Shown piece after piece: positions 24,201 through 36,500 of a stretch of 64,000 nt of DNA. The stretch is taken from positions 273,124 through 337,123 of the forward strand of contig VYZB01000343.1 in assembly GCA_013397455.1 (NCBI GenBank). Direction: 5' to 3'. Below the pieces are notes generated by a model that saw only the letters and a list, made by a program, of their open reading frames with translations, had not been told where the DNA came from and made no database searches. Origin of the DNA: Crotophaga sulcirostris (taxonomy: Eukaryota > Chordata > Aves > Cuculiformes > Crotophagidae). Positions within the stretch are counted from its first letter, which is position 1. Each line of letters begins with the position of its first letter. Made by a program: the position numbers and the translations under genes.

Positions 24201-27200
24201 CTGGCTGAATGAGCCTTGGCAAACTTGTACAATAGCTCAAATTTGGGCAGAATCTCTCCATAAGCGTTAGGTCATACCAACAAATGAATGTTTCTGTTAC
24301 TGAGAGAAGTGAGTCACCAACCACTACTGCCTTTCATTTTCTTTTGCAAGCAGGGTTCATGAACCACTTAGCCATCAGAGCATGTGGTTTTCCTTTCTTC
24401 AGCACTGCAGTTGGTTTTGTACTCATTGCCAAGACAGTTTACTCCTTTTTTTTTAAAGCTTGACAGATTGCCAGCTGAGGCTGAAGCTCCATCTGCCAGC
24501 AACAGTAGATCACAGCCAGCTTTCTCCCTGTGGAGAAATGTGTTCCTTTTCCTTCGCTGGGCCTTCTGCAGACCTCAGCTTCTTTGTTCTTGGAGTCTCC
24601 GTGTCTAGTACGTCTATGAAGTCTTTGTGTTCCCTCATACTTCTCAGCTCACCCTCCCTACCTGTAATTCTTTCATTTGATTTCTAGGAAATTACACTTC
24701 CTGGCTCTCTGTATGCTGCTATAAACCACATTCACCAAAAACACAGACTATGACCCAGGTAAAATCATCTATGGTTCTGATCCTTGTCTGGATGTAGGTC
24801 CCCTGAGGGCAGGTAGAGGAAGAGCTGGCTGCTGAGTTGTCTCTAGCAAGAAGAAATTGCTCAGACTTATTGCCCTCTTTTCCATAGCCCTGTAAACTTT
24901 CTGAATCATGGTTTATTCCAATTTCCTTATGAAGTTCTCTCTTGTTGACATCTGTTGCTGGTTAAGTGATCCCAAGCTTTGTATGGGAAACAGGGTTTCT
25001 AAGTAAGTCCCTGATTTAATACTTCAAAGCTGAAACTGAATTTTAAATCAAAATGTGATACCCTGTCAGTTGATGACCTGAAAAGGTTTTTAGTCACATT
25101 TTACTAATCAACATTTCTCAAGTGGTTGATAGCCCTCATGAAGGCTGTCTCTAAGTCACCACAGTTAAGATCAGATAAACAGTTTAGACCAGATCTCTGT
25201 GCTTAAGCCTAATGAGCTGTCCAAGGCCCCACTCATTTCTGGGATTGACTTCTCCATTTAGCTCAGCATCAGCTCCTCTGCATATTTCTGCCTAAACTCC
25301 TTACCTGTTCTTTGGCAGCTCCCAGGCTGGCATCTTTTATAAGGCAAGTGAAGAAAAACAAGGTAAATACTTTCTGGCAGGGGATGTGGAGAAGAATCCA
25401 AAGGAAAGCTGCAGTTAAGTTTGACTTAAGCCGTTGGGGTTAGTGGCACTGAGCTTTTTTTTATATTGATTTTGAAAGTTTTCAGAGCAGATTGTTTGTT
25501 AGTCAACTGCTATTACAGTCATATTTTAAAATAAAAGCCATTTCAAAGAAGAGCCACCTGTGAGCCAGGTGTTACTTATTAGTTGACTGAAACCAAAAAT
25601 TAAACAGACCTATTCTGTAAAATATTCTGAGAGTTACTGCTAAACACTAGGGCATAAGACTGGGACTATTATTATTTCAGCCAGAAAACTCAGCAAAGCA
25701 CATTGAGAGGTTTCCGAAATCAGAAATTCTAAAAAAATCCACCCAGGTCTTTCATCCATCCTCTAAATGCCGAAGACGTGATGACAAAGGAAGACATGGA
25801 GAGATTGCAAGAAAAAGGGGAAAGCTTATTTTTCCAGCTTGCTATGTCGTTATTTTTCTACATCAAATCTGTTATGTCTATGGTATAATAGATTTTCCAG
25901 AACAAGATGCAGTACACATTCTCATGCTTTTTTCCTGATGTCATAATTTTATTCTTGATGAGCATTAGTATAATTTCATCTGATTAAGTTTGACAGAGTT
26001 TTTTAAATGCTTTGGTTACTGCAGAGCTATTAGTGGTCTCAGTATACATTTGGGCAAAGGACCAGAATAGCTGTTGCTGAATGTTATTCATGGGCAGCAG
26101 GCAGAGACAAAAAAAAACAACCAATATGCTATTTTAATTCCAGAAAAATAGTTACTATTTTGTTTTGTTTTATTTTTGACTTTTGAGTGTGGCCACATCC
26201 TCAGTCTTCCCATTCCTCCTCCTATCTTGTATGTTTGTACTCTAAATACAGTCTCTGATACAATCTCACTTTTCTTGTTCCGGTTCTACCACATTTCTTT
26301 TTTTTCAATTAGGAGGAGAAAGGGAATAGAAGTTTTACCCAAATCTGGTAGAACTGCAGCATTATTTCAGCTTTTAAATACAACTTCTTCTATACCTGCT
26401 GTCTGTTTTGTTTCGGTGACTATTGTTTTCACTGCTGTTTTTCTACTAAGTTTATCCCAAGTCTGTAATATGTCTCTAATTTAATATAATCTGTCCCCTT
26501 GGTGTCCTTTACATTCTTCAGGTTCTCTAAAAATCTCACCAGCCATAACTAAATGCTGTTTTCAGAATGGACGCATGATCCTCTTTTGGAAATTCACAAT
26601 TTTGCCCTCTCCTGGTTTGCCTTCTGTCACTTTGACCCTTAATTTGTAATTTCCTTTAGCAAGTCCTTTTTTTCCTCACTTTTCCCATCATCTGGCTATA
26701 TACAGTTTTCACCTCCACTTTGCCTTGGTTTACATTCTGTCCATAAGTAGTCGTCTGTTCCCCCACTTTTCCAAGCACAATGACTCAAACCTGACCTTCC
26801 CACTCATTCAGGTTGGATTTAGTGCTTATATAAATGGAAACTGCTCTTTCTTACCATCACTTTCTACACAATGAGAGTAAAAGGCTCTTTGTCCTCTCCC
26901 TCAAACAGCTTCTAAATTTCTCTAGGGACAAATCTAATACACTTTCCACTCACAGAAAGCTGTGGAAGTGTGTGTTACCTGGCCAGGAAGAGAGCAAAAT
27001 GGGATGAGTCAATATGGGGCACCTGCTTCAGAACAGTGTATTTTACAAGGTTATCCAGCATCTCTGCTCCCTGTGTGACCTGGTGGATGGTGAGATACTC
27101 AGATTCTTTCCAGACTCCAGAAATTCAACCTGTATAACTTTTCCTTCGCTTCTCAAACCAACAATTTTCATCACCTTTCTTTTAACTAGCTGTAGTGTCC

Positions 27201-27525
27201 TTTTCTCAGCATCCTTTTTCCTTTACTCCCATTTTCTCATCTCTTAGCTCCATAGGCAGACTACCCTGTTGAGGAAGAATACTTGTCCCTGCTGCTTGGC
27301 ACAGTGATCCACAGCATCACCTCTGCACACAGAACTCAACCATCCCTTCCACTCATGGTGTAGAGGTGACCTACATGTGGCACCTGGGGTTTTGGACCTG
27401 CCAGAGCTGTCGGGACTACCCATGATCTACAAGGGTATCCAGTGTGGGAATAGCGGTCTGCATGGAGCTCCTGACTTTGCAGGCAGGCGTGGCCCTAGCA
27501 CACTGGCCAGGGTAAAGCGCAGGAA
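21287..27525. other. Unique noncoding DNA, pyrimidine-rich in its later part
   Basis: No recognisable gene or transposon. A 60-codon open frame (22453-22644, no in-frame ATG near its start) is discussed in the findings. A T14 run lies at 23572-23585. From about 23,700 to 27,250, and especially 26,180-26,900, the plus strand is visibly C+T-rich. This gives many short Ser/Leu/Phe/Pro-rich frames that look like composition artefacts. A GC-richer block without identifiable homology lies at about 27,280-27,520. Confidence 0.5.
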
Positions 27526-27590
27526 ATTCATAGACTAATAATTTCAAGGCACAGGGGAAGTAAGTTACACATCTAGTGACGTGCTGGTTT
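27526..27590 (-). mobile_element. Ancient CR1-type 3'-end remnant, minus strand
   Basis: The run attcatagactaataatttc, then aaggcacaggggaagtaag and acatctagtgacg, resembles the 3' terminus of older amniote CR1 families (TCATAGATT...AAGGCCAGA...ATCTAGT type, common in turtles and crocodilians as well as birds). The match is only about 60 bp and diverged, and no internal sequence is recognisable to the right. Alignment to old CR1 consensus sequences would settle it. Confidence 0.45.
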
Positions 27591-28809
27591 TATTTTAATA
27601 TTGTGCCTCACTACATGTCCAACTGATGCTCTTCACAGTACCTTTCATTAGCTAGCCCAACGTCCTGCTCTTTACCAGTCTGGTTTAGGCTGTATGATCT
27701 CTACAACAATTACAATATAATACCTCTTCTGCTGTTCCTAAGCCAGGCAAATAGTGGACTGTAAGGTTCATAAAACTACTTGTTTAGGGGAGCTGTTTTT
27801 ACTTAGCTGTATCCTGATTGTTTAGATGTGAAAATAATAGCTGCATATTTCCAGGTCTTTTATGTATTTCTGATCAGGAAGTGATTTCAAACTGTCTCTT
27901 ACAGTAAGTCCATTTTACAACAAAAAGTAGAGAATGAGAAACACTGAAAGTAAAGTTGCTTAAAAATAAATATTGAAATTGTCAGATGTTAGTGAGTTCT
28001 AAATGAAGCCCATCATCCTTCCACTATGTACTTTTTCATTATTGAGAGTTTATTAAAAATGTTGTGGTTAAGTACCACGCATTCCTAAATCTGAAGGAGC
28101 CATGTTACATTCTCTATCTCACACTTCAGTGCTATGCACAGTTAAAAATAATTGATGACCTTTATGAAGGGTATTAGAGAGATTTATGCAATGCTATTTC
28201 AGTTGTCATGATGTCATGTCAATAGTTGAAGCACCATCCGTCCAGGTGGTTTTGATATGTGAAATGTGCAGTGTTTCAACATTCTTTCACCTGGAATTTC
28301 ACAAAAATCATAAAAATATGCAATCTACAGTTGATAGTTGGACTCTTTAGCTTAGAAATCCTTTAAGCTATGTATGAGGGATAGAAACCCAAGTCAACTG
28401 CATTTTGCCATTGTTTTAAATGGAACCAAGTTCTCAGACCATTTGGTTTCTAGCTTCTTGTTCGACTGCAACATTCATCACAAAGTCAATCTTTAATACA
28501 TTTGACATGCACCAAATCTCTGCTTCAAGGATGAGAGTGCTTCGACTTTGAAGATCTCACATGCAGTACTGAAGACTGTGGATTTCAGGCTGGTGGGTAT
28601 GCTTTTATTAATTTTGTAATTTTGGATAATAATTATAATAAAATATATTGTACATTTGGTGACAGAATACCAAAAAGGCATATAAGGAAGCAGACATCTA
28701 TATATCAGGAAAAAAAAAAAAGGCAAGACAGAAAAACTGTTAATAAAAGTTTTCTGCTTTACTGCTAAGGGCTCAGCTGGACCTCAACAGGTAGCTTTGA
28801 ATACTATAG
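27591..28809. other. Unique AT-rich noncoding DNA
   Basis: No gene or transposon recognised. The 28,000-28,330 part contains homeodomain- and bZIP-like short motifs (ataattgatgacc, atgatgtcatgtc), but nothing that can be called a regulatory element from sequence alone. Confidence 0.5.
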
Positions 28810-29258
28810 TTCTGAATACAAGAAATATGTGGACCAGTTGGACAGTCTGGAAGCTGAATTAGAGATCTAAAAAGCATGGAGCATATTGACATAAATAGTG
28901 AAAGAGGAGGACAGGGCAACCTAAAGAAGAGAAACCTGAAAGATGATAAAATAACATAGAAGCTGACGTAGAGAGGAAAGGGACAATCTGGTTTTTTTCA
29001 GTAGGGATATGTTGAAAAAACAAGGGAATTGAAGAAAAAACAAGGGACATTCATGTCAAACATTCGAAAAACTTATTAAAATAAAGGTAGCGAGCCAGTG
29101 GAAGAGGTTGCTTGGGGGTTAGGAGGTATAGGTATAGTATATATATATAATTAGAAGGCATAGTTAGGGTATAATTAAAAAGTAAAACTGACGTCATCCC
29201 ACAGCAGTATGTGTTTTGAGGTCCCTTCTAAACCTATTTTCCCTATAATCTTATTTTT
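28810..29258 (+). mobile_element. Highly diverged CR1 LINE 3' portion, plus strand
   Basis: Blocks appear in the correct CR1 order but with many substitutions. First is gttctgaatacaagaaatat with gtggaccagttggacagtct (28811-28850, the end of RT). Next is the aacctaaagaagagaaacct block (about 28918, FSLEKRRL-type region). An 'agccagtggaagaggttgct' block follows (about 29092, corresponding to the CACTGGAACAGGTTGCC region). The terminal 'ttttgaggtcccttctaaac' block leads to a decayed octamer tail near 29255. Divergence is much greater than in the 10.4-kb and 20-kb copies, implying an older insertion. Confidence 0.6.
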
Positions 29259-32200
29259 TAAAATGTAACAGGACTTCAGTGTTTGGCAATTTTTCACTTA
29301 CTTTTGAAACAATTTTGGAAAAGCCTTGTGCTAAGCGCTATCTTTAAATGTGGTTTTTCCCATTATTTGCCTACACAGAAATTTACTTTCCAGGTTGAAT
29401 GCTCAATGGTATCAATCTTCTGTGTTGCATGTTCCTCTGTTTGTGCAACTAGCTGAGATCAGAAACATTCAAAGGAGTAAACTTTGAAACCCCTGCTTCC
29501 TCTGAGGTGTCTCTCTCATGTCACTCGTGTGACTGTCTTCTGGCTGTAACAGTGCAGCCAGATGATGTTCCCAGTTGGTACACTGAAGCGAACCATAACA
29601 GCAAGGCAAGTGCTACAAGAGGCGCTGTGCCGGGGCAATGTGCAGTGTTTATAGACTGAGTGTCAATGACATTAAAGAACACGCAGCATTATTCACAGAT
29701 TTTTGCAGACGGTGTGGATTTTTGTGGCAGTGTGTTGCCATGCATTACTCCCAGGTGCCGATGTCTGGCTCTGGCTGGAGCCTACCCGGGGGAGCCAGGA
29801 AGCGCTGCTGCAAGTAGCAGTACTGCCACAGGATGGAGCGATCTGCCCGAAACTGCAAAACTTGGCTGATACATTTCACACTGTAAATTTAAAACAGAAA
29901 TCTGAATATGGCAAAAACATAAGCTGTTTCTGGATGTGTCTCAACAAGACACGGCTTCTTGCAGAGAGCAGGTGGAAAAGAGGGAAGGAAAAAAACAAAA
30001 TATGCTACAGCAGTGGTACATGAGGGCAAATTGTCGTAAAGCCTATCGAGATCTGTTGAGTGCTTATTATGTTCATCAATACTGTGGAACCAGGTTGTAG
30101 CAAAAGGAAGGCCTTCTCAGGGCTCCCTGGATTTTTATTTCGTGCAGGGCATCATCTAAATTCTTAAGCTCACTATTTTCTTTCTGAAAGATTCTTTCTT
30201 CAAAGTGGGGTCCACCTGTCTGTAGATAAAACTAATATAGAACAAAAAAAAAGTAAGAGAAGTTCTTGTCCCAACACAAAAATATTGAAACTGGAGAACA
30301 GAGCTGAACTACCAAACCCTGCTTGTGAGTTACATCACTTAGGTATCCTTAGACTATGGCTTGTGCTTTGCACCATTATATACATGGTAAGACTCAACAT
30401 TATTTCAGGTAGATATTCCAACAGTAGCTGGGAGAAGCTATGGGCAATTCATACTGGACACAGGGTACAAACTGTAATGGCAGGTGAACACGACATGTTT
30501 AGTCAAGGAGTCATGTTCACAGCAGGTTTGGTAAATTGCTCCCTTAACATGAAAGTAACCCTTTGATCCTAGGAAAAAACTTACGTACATTGGTAATATT
30601 ATCAGCTAAGTAACATCGGTAGGTATTTGGGAAGAAATCATCAAGAACCCTCATGGCAGAAAAATATTATATGACTTGTACTTTAATAAACATGTTTACA
30701 CATTTCCTATTGGTTTTTTTTTAAAAAAAGGCTAATTTTTACTTTTAGGTTATAAAGAAAATTCCAGGGCAGCAGAATGCGATAACTTAAAAATTCTCAG
30801 AACATAAAGATGAATTCTATCACGTTTTTCAGAATTAATTAGATTTTTTATTTATCTCACCACAGACAGTAAAAAACTAAGTAAATTCTTTTTGCTGAAG
30901 GACAATTTCTAACCATCTTTACTATCAAATTTTATGACTTCCAATTTTCTCATGATTAGTATCAAATGCTTGAACTCAAGGAGTAAGTACTGCATAATGG
31001 TGATAATCTCCTATATGGAAAAAAATACCTGCAATGTTTGTAAGTAATTTTTATTAATTTTCATTAGTTCCATATTTTGGTAAAGCATATTTCCAAGGAA
31101 TAATGTATTAAATGCATGCCAAGTTTTGACCATTAAACTTCATGCGTCGTATGATCGTGTGCTAAATTAATTTTAGAAATTCAGGAATGTCCAACTTCCA
31201 GGAGATGGTGCTGTAGCACTTCAGCTGCCCACAGCCTTGCTCCTGGGATGTATGTTCAGGTTTCCAACTCAGATGGAATATTTCTTTTTCATTATCATTC
31301 TTTGGAAATGTAGGAGCCTCCCTCACCCCAAGATGTACAAATTTTTCTCCCTTCCTATGAAACTTTTCAATTTTGATGAAGCCAGAGTAGTTTAAAACTG
31401 AAATGGTGCACAAATACTGTCTCTCCATTAATTTGGGGATCAACAAAGACAAGTCATGAGAAGTAAGATCAAACTGCTTATTTTGAACCTGGCTCAAACC
31501 AAGTTTGAAGTCAGTTCTGCTGTATTGGTTGATCTGCTTCTGAAGGTACCAGTCTGTATCTGAACTCTCATTTTATGTATCTGATTTTTATTTTTGTCTG
31601 GTTTTGCTCCTAGAATATCCTTAGTTGTTAATTAGAAGAGTCAGCTCCAAAGACACTTTGTCTCCCTGTGTCTGTTTCAGCGGCTTCCATGGACTGAGTC
31701 TGAGACTTACTTCACAAAAATAGTAAGCTAGAGAAGAAAAAACTCAACCAACCAAAAAAAACATAAGAAAGATTAAAAAGCTGATTGGAATAATGCTTTT
31801 AAAAGTTCTAGTCTTGGTCTAGGTGTGTATCAAAGAGGGTGCAGAGGAGACCTCCAAGGGAGCTGCGAGTTGGAGGTTTGTGTGAGTCTGAGCTGGGAGT
31901 CCCCATCTTTTCACTCCTCAACTCCAGGGGATAGCCTTGATTTATGGCCTTCCAAACCCACGCAGTATAGCCTGCAGTAGAGATAATTTGGGTCTGACAG
32001 CTAATTCTATAGCTGTGGCATTGCTGACGTGGGAAGTCTGTCAGTGCTGGAAAGGCTCGGTATCTTTTTGCAGCACACTGCCCTAACTTTTGTCTTGCAA
32101 GTGCCGCAGGAAACCAGAAGTCCTGGACACAATCCAGTATCTACATTTCTGTTTGTTTTATGTAGATAATTTGGAGCTGTGTTTGGGGAGTTTTCTTTAT

Positions 32201-33447
32201 TTTCTTCCTTCTTCCTTTTATTTTTTAGTATGTTTCTGAAATATTGTGGCATAAAATGAAATACTTAAGTGCAAGGGTCTGGAAATCAGTAGTTCCAGAT
32301 ACCACTACTGGCACTGACTACAGCTAAGAGGGAAGCAGTATTGTCCACACAAAACACTGGACAGACATGAAAAATGCAGGGCCTTAAGAAATCACAATTA
32401 AAAATCAAACATTTGTTCACGAATTTATTATGGAAAAAATAAAGAATGTGTTCTCTGAGAAAATTTCCATTTTGACAAAAAAAAAAAGAGCCTCCTTTTT
32501 CTTATTTGCCAGAGGCTTTCAGGGTATTTTTTTTTCCACTGGGTTTAACAGTAACTTGACAAACTCTGCTTGACCTTAAGCAAACTCTTCATCTGCTATT
32601 TACCAAAGTGACTCCCACCTGTGTTAGAAAGGTGCCTATAAAAACAATGAAGCTTACGTCTAGTGTTTTTCTGCAGACATATTTAGTTTTATCCCATAAA
32701 GCTACATTTACAACAACGTTCATTCTGCTTCCTTTCGTGTCTCTTCTAATGCCGAAGTGCTTTGAATTTCATGTTTTGTGTCCTTTTGCAAAGGCCTAGT
32801 TGGTAGCATGTGCAAGCAGGAGTCATCAGTGTTTTTTCTGCAGCATAGCAATAAATGTTTTGTAAGTTATGTTTCCCTTCCTATGGGCCACTGCCTTTAT
32901 AAGAGACTGGTTGGTACCCAGTTACATGTCTGTCAACCTCTTGAACAATCACAAAAAGACATATTGCCTGAGAAGAAATACTGCCTACTTCTCTAATGCT
33001 TTCTAGTGTTTGTAAAAGCTGTAAAATGTCAATAAAAAAACTAGATGTGTGGATGTAGATGCATGTACACAGCTATTTATGCAAGTAATTTATAGGGTGT
33101 GACTGATCACTGTTGTAAACCTCATCCCAACCTTGTTGAAAGGAAGGGTAGCTCCATTTCAGAGATAACCACTGGAGTCACAGACAAATAGAATAATGCA
33201 AGGTTTTTGCAAAATTCTAGGGCAGAGAAAGGGTTTGTGCTAGCTTTCCCCAACATCTGGCTGCAGCAAGGACTGCTGGGGGCTGCTGTCTCACCTTAAA
33301 AGCAGGCAAGACTGTACAACAAGGCCAAGCTAAGCATAGAAAGCATAAATGAAAACTGAACAAAAGGCGAGTTGAAGATAGATTATGTGTGCTAGCTTGT
33401 TAGCTTTCTTTTTTAGAATATATCTGAATTTTGAGACGAAGAAAATC
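29259..33447. other. Unique noncoding DNA with a CpG-richer island at 29.6-29.87 kb
   Basis: No gene or transposon identified. The 29,600-29,870 segment has unusually many CpG dinucleotides for this window (for example gcgctgtgccgg, agacggtg, cccggggg, gcgctg, gagcgatctgcccg) and two overlapping 69- and 106-codon frames with no recognised domain. The rest is AT-rich, with runs of A or T at 30,715-30,728 and 32,480-32,490. Confidence 0.5.
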
Positions 33448-33495
33448 TGGAAGATCTAATCTACCTGACCTTCTGCAAAGCCTCTGATTCAATGG
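33448..33495 (+). mobile_element. Small CR1 reverse transcriptase remnant, plus strand
   Basis: The sequence ggaagatctaatctacctga followed by ccttctgcaaagcctctgat translates as DLIYLTFCKASDS. This closely resembles the YLDFCKAFDTV motif of CR1-type reverse transcriptase (the block carrying the first catalytic Asp, here changed to Thr). Only about 50 bp are recognisable, and flanking sequence on both sides cannot be aligned by eye. It is a fossil scrap of an internal ORF2 region. Confidence 0.6.
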
Positions 33496-33554
33496 AAGCA
33501 TTTAATTCTAGAATACAGATATGATTTTTTTCATTTGACTGAGAAAATTGAATT

Positions 33555-33586
33555 AGGAATTATAAGTGACAGGAATTATAAGTGAC
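33555..33586 (+). repeat. Perfect 16-bp tandem duplication
   Basis: The unit aggaattataagtgac occurs twice, head to tail, at 33555-33570 and 33571-33586, with no mismatch. It is a recent small tandem duplication in unique DNA. Confidence 0.95.
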
Positions 33587-36500
33587 TTTTGTATGTTGTA
33601 ATGAAAATCAGTTGTATTATCTTCCTGGAAATATCTTAAACCTATAGTTCTTGAAGAACTGGGGCTTTTTAGCAGGTTAAAAGAAAATATATTTCTAGCA
33701 ACAGAAAAACATTTTACAAAGTTCTTTTTTCACCTTTTTTTCAATATGTCATTTCTTCTTTATTTTGATGATACTTCAGAGCATATTTATGATTGAAAAT
33801 AATGTTCATCATTCTGGGGCTTTCCTCATATGACCTTGCATTTTTGTAAACTCATTATAACATGGAGAACTTTGGACTCCTACATATGGTGTAGATAAAA
33901 TAAGGGTACAAACTGTATTCCCCACTTTAGCCCACAGTACAGTATGGAACAGAAGACATTTTGCTTTAACTGTCACTAAGAAATGTATTTTTTTGTCACT
34001 GGTCATACAGTATCTAGCCTTAATCAAAACCTTATATAAATGATTCCTTTTTCACAAAGAAAAACTTGTTCCTAGCCACACCCTTGCAAAAATTTGGCCT
34101 GGAGAGTTAAGTTTTGGCTTGGGTTTTGATGTGCTAGATAATGCAAAAACAATAAATCTGTATGTGCTGTAGCTGTTAAGTAGCTTAACCAGGAGATTAA
34201 TCTTGCGGATTACAAATATTGAAGAACAAAGGAGAAACTGACATTGAATATGAGTTTGTGAAATTTGTCATTTTTAATTCAGGAGGTACGACGTGCTTTA
34301 TCTGAGCTACTATTTATATCGCAATGCACAGGAGAGTAATTGTCATAGTGATAATAAGCGCTGTTCCCAGTGTGGATACTGAATGGTAGAGGAAAGTGAC
34401 AATTTAGCTCCTTTCTCATGTAGTCATATCAACTCAAATGTGTCCATCTCTTTCACCTGTCAGCAGAGGTAAATTTGTTCCAAGCTGTATTTATACATGG
34501 TGCTTAAATTGTAAAGAACACTGATTCTTCACTGATTTTCCCATTTTGATTCACTGAAAGCTCACTTCCACCCTAGTAGGCTGGAGAGACAAGACTATTT
34601 GAATCTATAAGATAATTATACAGAGAAAGAAGAATAAGCAGCTTTTTCAAAGCATAATTCTTTTTAATTAGTTTTATATGGACTTGCCCACACCATGTCC
34701 AGGGTTGGAAGTGGTGTAGTAGTCTGCCTTGCTGCTAGGAACCACTGTACTGCTAATACCTGCTAGGAATCGCTATGCTGATAGTATTACTGTACAACTC
34801 TGTGCAGTATCTTTGTATTGCTGTGATCTGCACCACACACAGAGATTCTTTTTGTACAGAATTCGTCTGGAGCTGAGGAAATTGAGCATTTTGAAAGCTC
34901 AGTCTTGGTTTTGTCCTTTGAAATAATATTAAAATTAGCAAAACAAGAAAACCATGAAACTTTTTAAAGTTAAGTAAAACATCTACTTAGGACTGAGTTC
35001 CATGTACATATACTTCACTCTCTGCTTTTCACAGGCAGCAGCATCTTCTCTGAAATATTTAACTGAGCCAAGAAATGAAATGTTAAATATGACATCCTCG
35101 ATGCTAGCTAGCACTACAGCTGACTTTGTACAAAATAAGCAGCAAAGTGCTGAGTATCTGAGAGCTGTGGCATACAACCCAAAAACTGCCTTTAACCAGA
35201 AATGACCCTTAGATACCTCAGTATTTAGATTTCTGAGTGATAACTGATGATTTTTTTTCCCACCATTCTCTCCTCCAATAGAAAACATTGAAGTCGAATT
35301 CGCCAAAGTCAGAGTCTGGTGGTCTGAGGCAATTCAAGACACTATTCAGTGACAAAGACAGATTTCACAGTTCTGGTGAATGATTTTCCTTTCTGTAATA
35401 ATTTCAGAGGAATTTGTTTGATTCTCAGGTAGCAGCACACAGGTAGTTTAAAAGGACACGAAAATGGTTAATAAGTTATTCTGTCTTTACAATTTATGGT
35501 CTTTTTATATTGCTTGTCTTGGTAAACGAGCTCTAGAATGAAGGAGAATAGAGTGTGTTGTGCTAGGGAGATCAGAGCAATACAATAACCATGAAAATAT
35601 GTGGGTTCAATACATCATTCTGCTGATTCGTGCTCTGACCTGGATAAATTACAAGCTACTTATTCAGTGAGCACTTCTTTAACTTAGTATAAACAGTCCA
35701 GTGCTTCACTTCCACTGAAGATAGATTGTTCATGACGTTTACAGTTCTGTGTTCTCCAATCCCAAAATTAATGGATCTGGAGTTATTCCTTCCTTTTTAT
35801 TCTGGCCAGAAAAGCTACCCTGACTTGAGAAACTCTTACTAAAGATTTGTCAAGATCAGAAAAATCCTAAGTTTCCACAAACTAACATTTCCCAGAATAA
35901 ATACTTTGGTGAAACGTTATTGACCAGTTTGACTAAGAATCTCAGGTGCTATACCAGTAACCTCTTCTCATCTCCATTAGAAGAGAATTTAGACCTGGAC
36001 TCTTCATATAGAAAAGGGCAATTGGAAGGGAATATGATATGGTTTCAGTAAAGCATATAGGGTAGATTCATCATCAAATCTCAGAAAGCAAGAATTAGAA
36101 AGCAGCCAGTGGCAGACCACGGTCTGCAGGAAGAGAGACTATATGTTTAATTAGAACAGCTAGTATAGTTGGAATATTGTTATGTTTGCATCATAGTAGG
36201 ACAAAGCACAATGAGGAAAAACAGTGAAATCAGCTGGTAAGATTAAAAACAAGCAAGCAAACTAAAAGTTGAACATAAAAGGCATAGAAGTGCTTAACAG
36301 GGAAGGGAACACTCTGTATATAACCTACTCTTACTCTTTCCTGAGTAGCCATTGCTGCTCACTGTAAGAGTCAAGTCACTAAACTGGATGAACTTTTGAT
36401 CTGACTCCGTACAAGGAGGGCCAAAATCACACAGACAGACTTCCTCTGAAAGGAAAGGTGTTGGTTTCCTATAGGACAATAAGGGAGAAGGTGGAGATGT

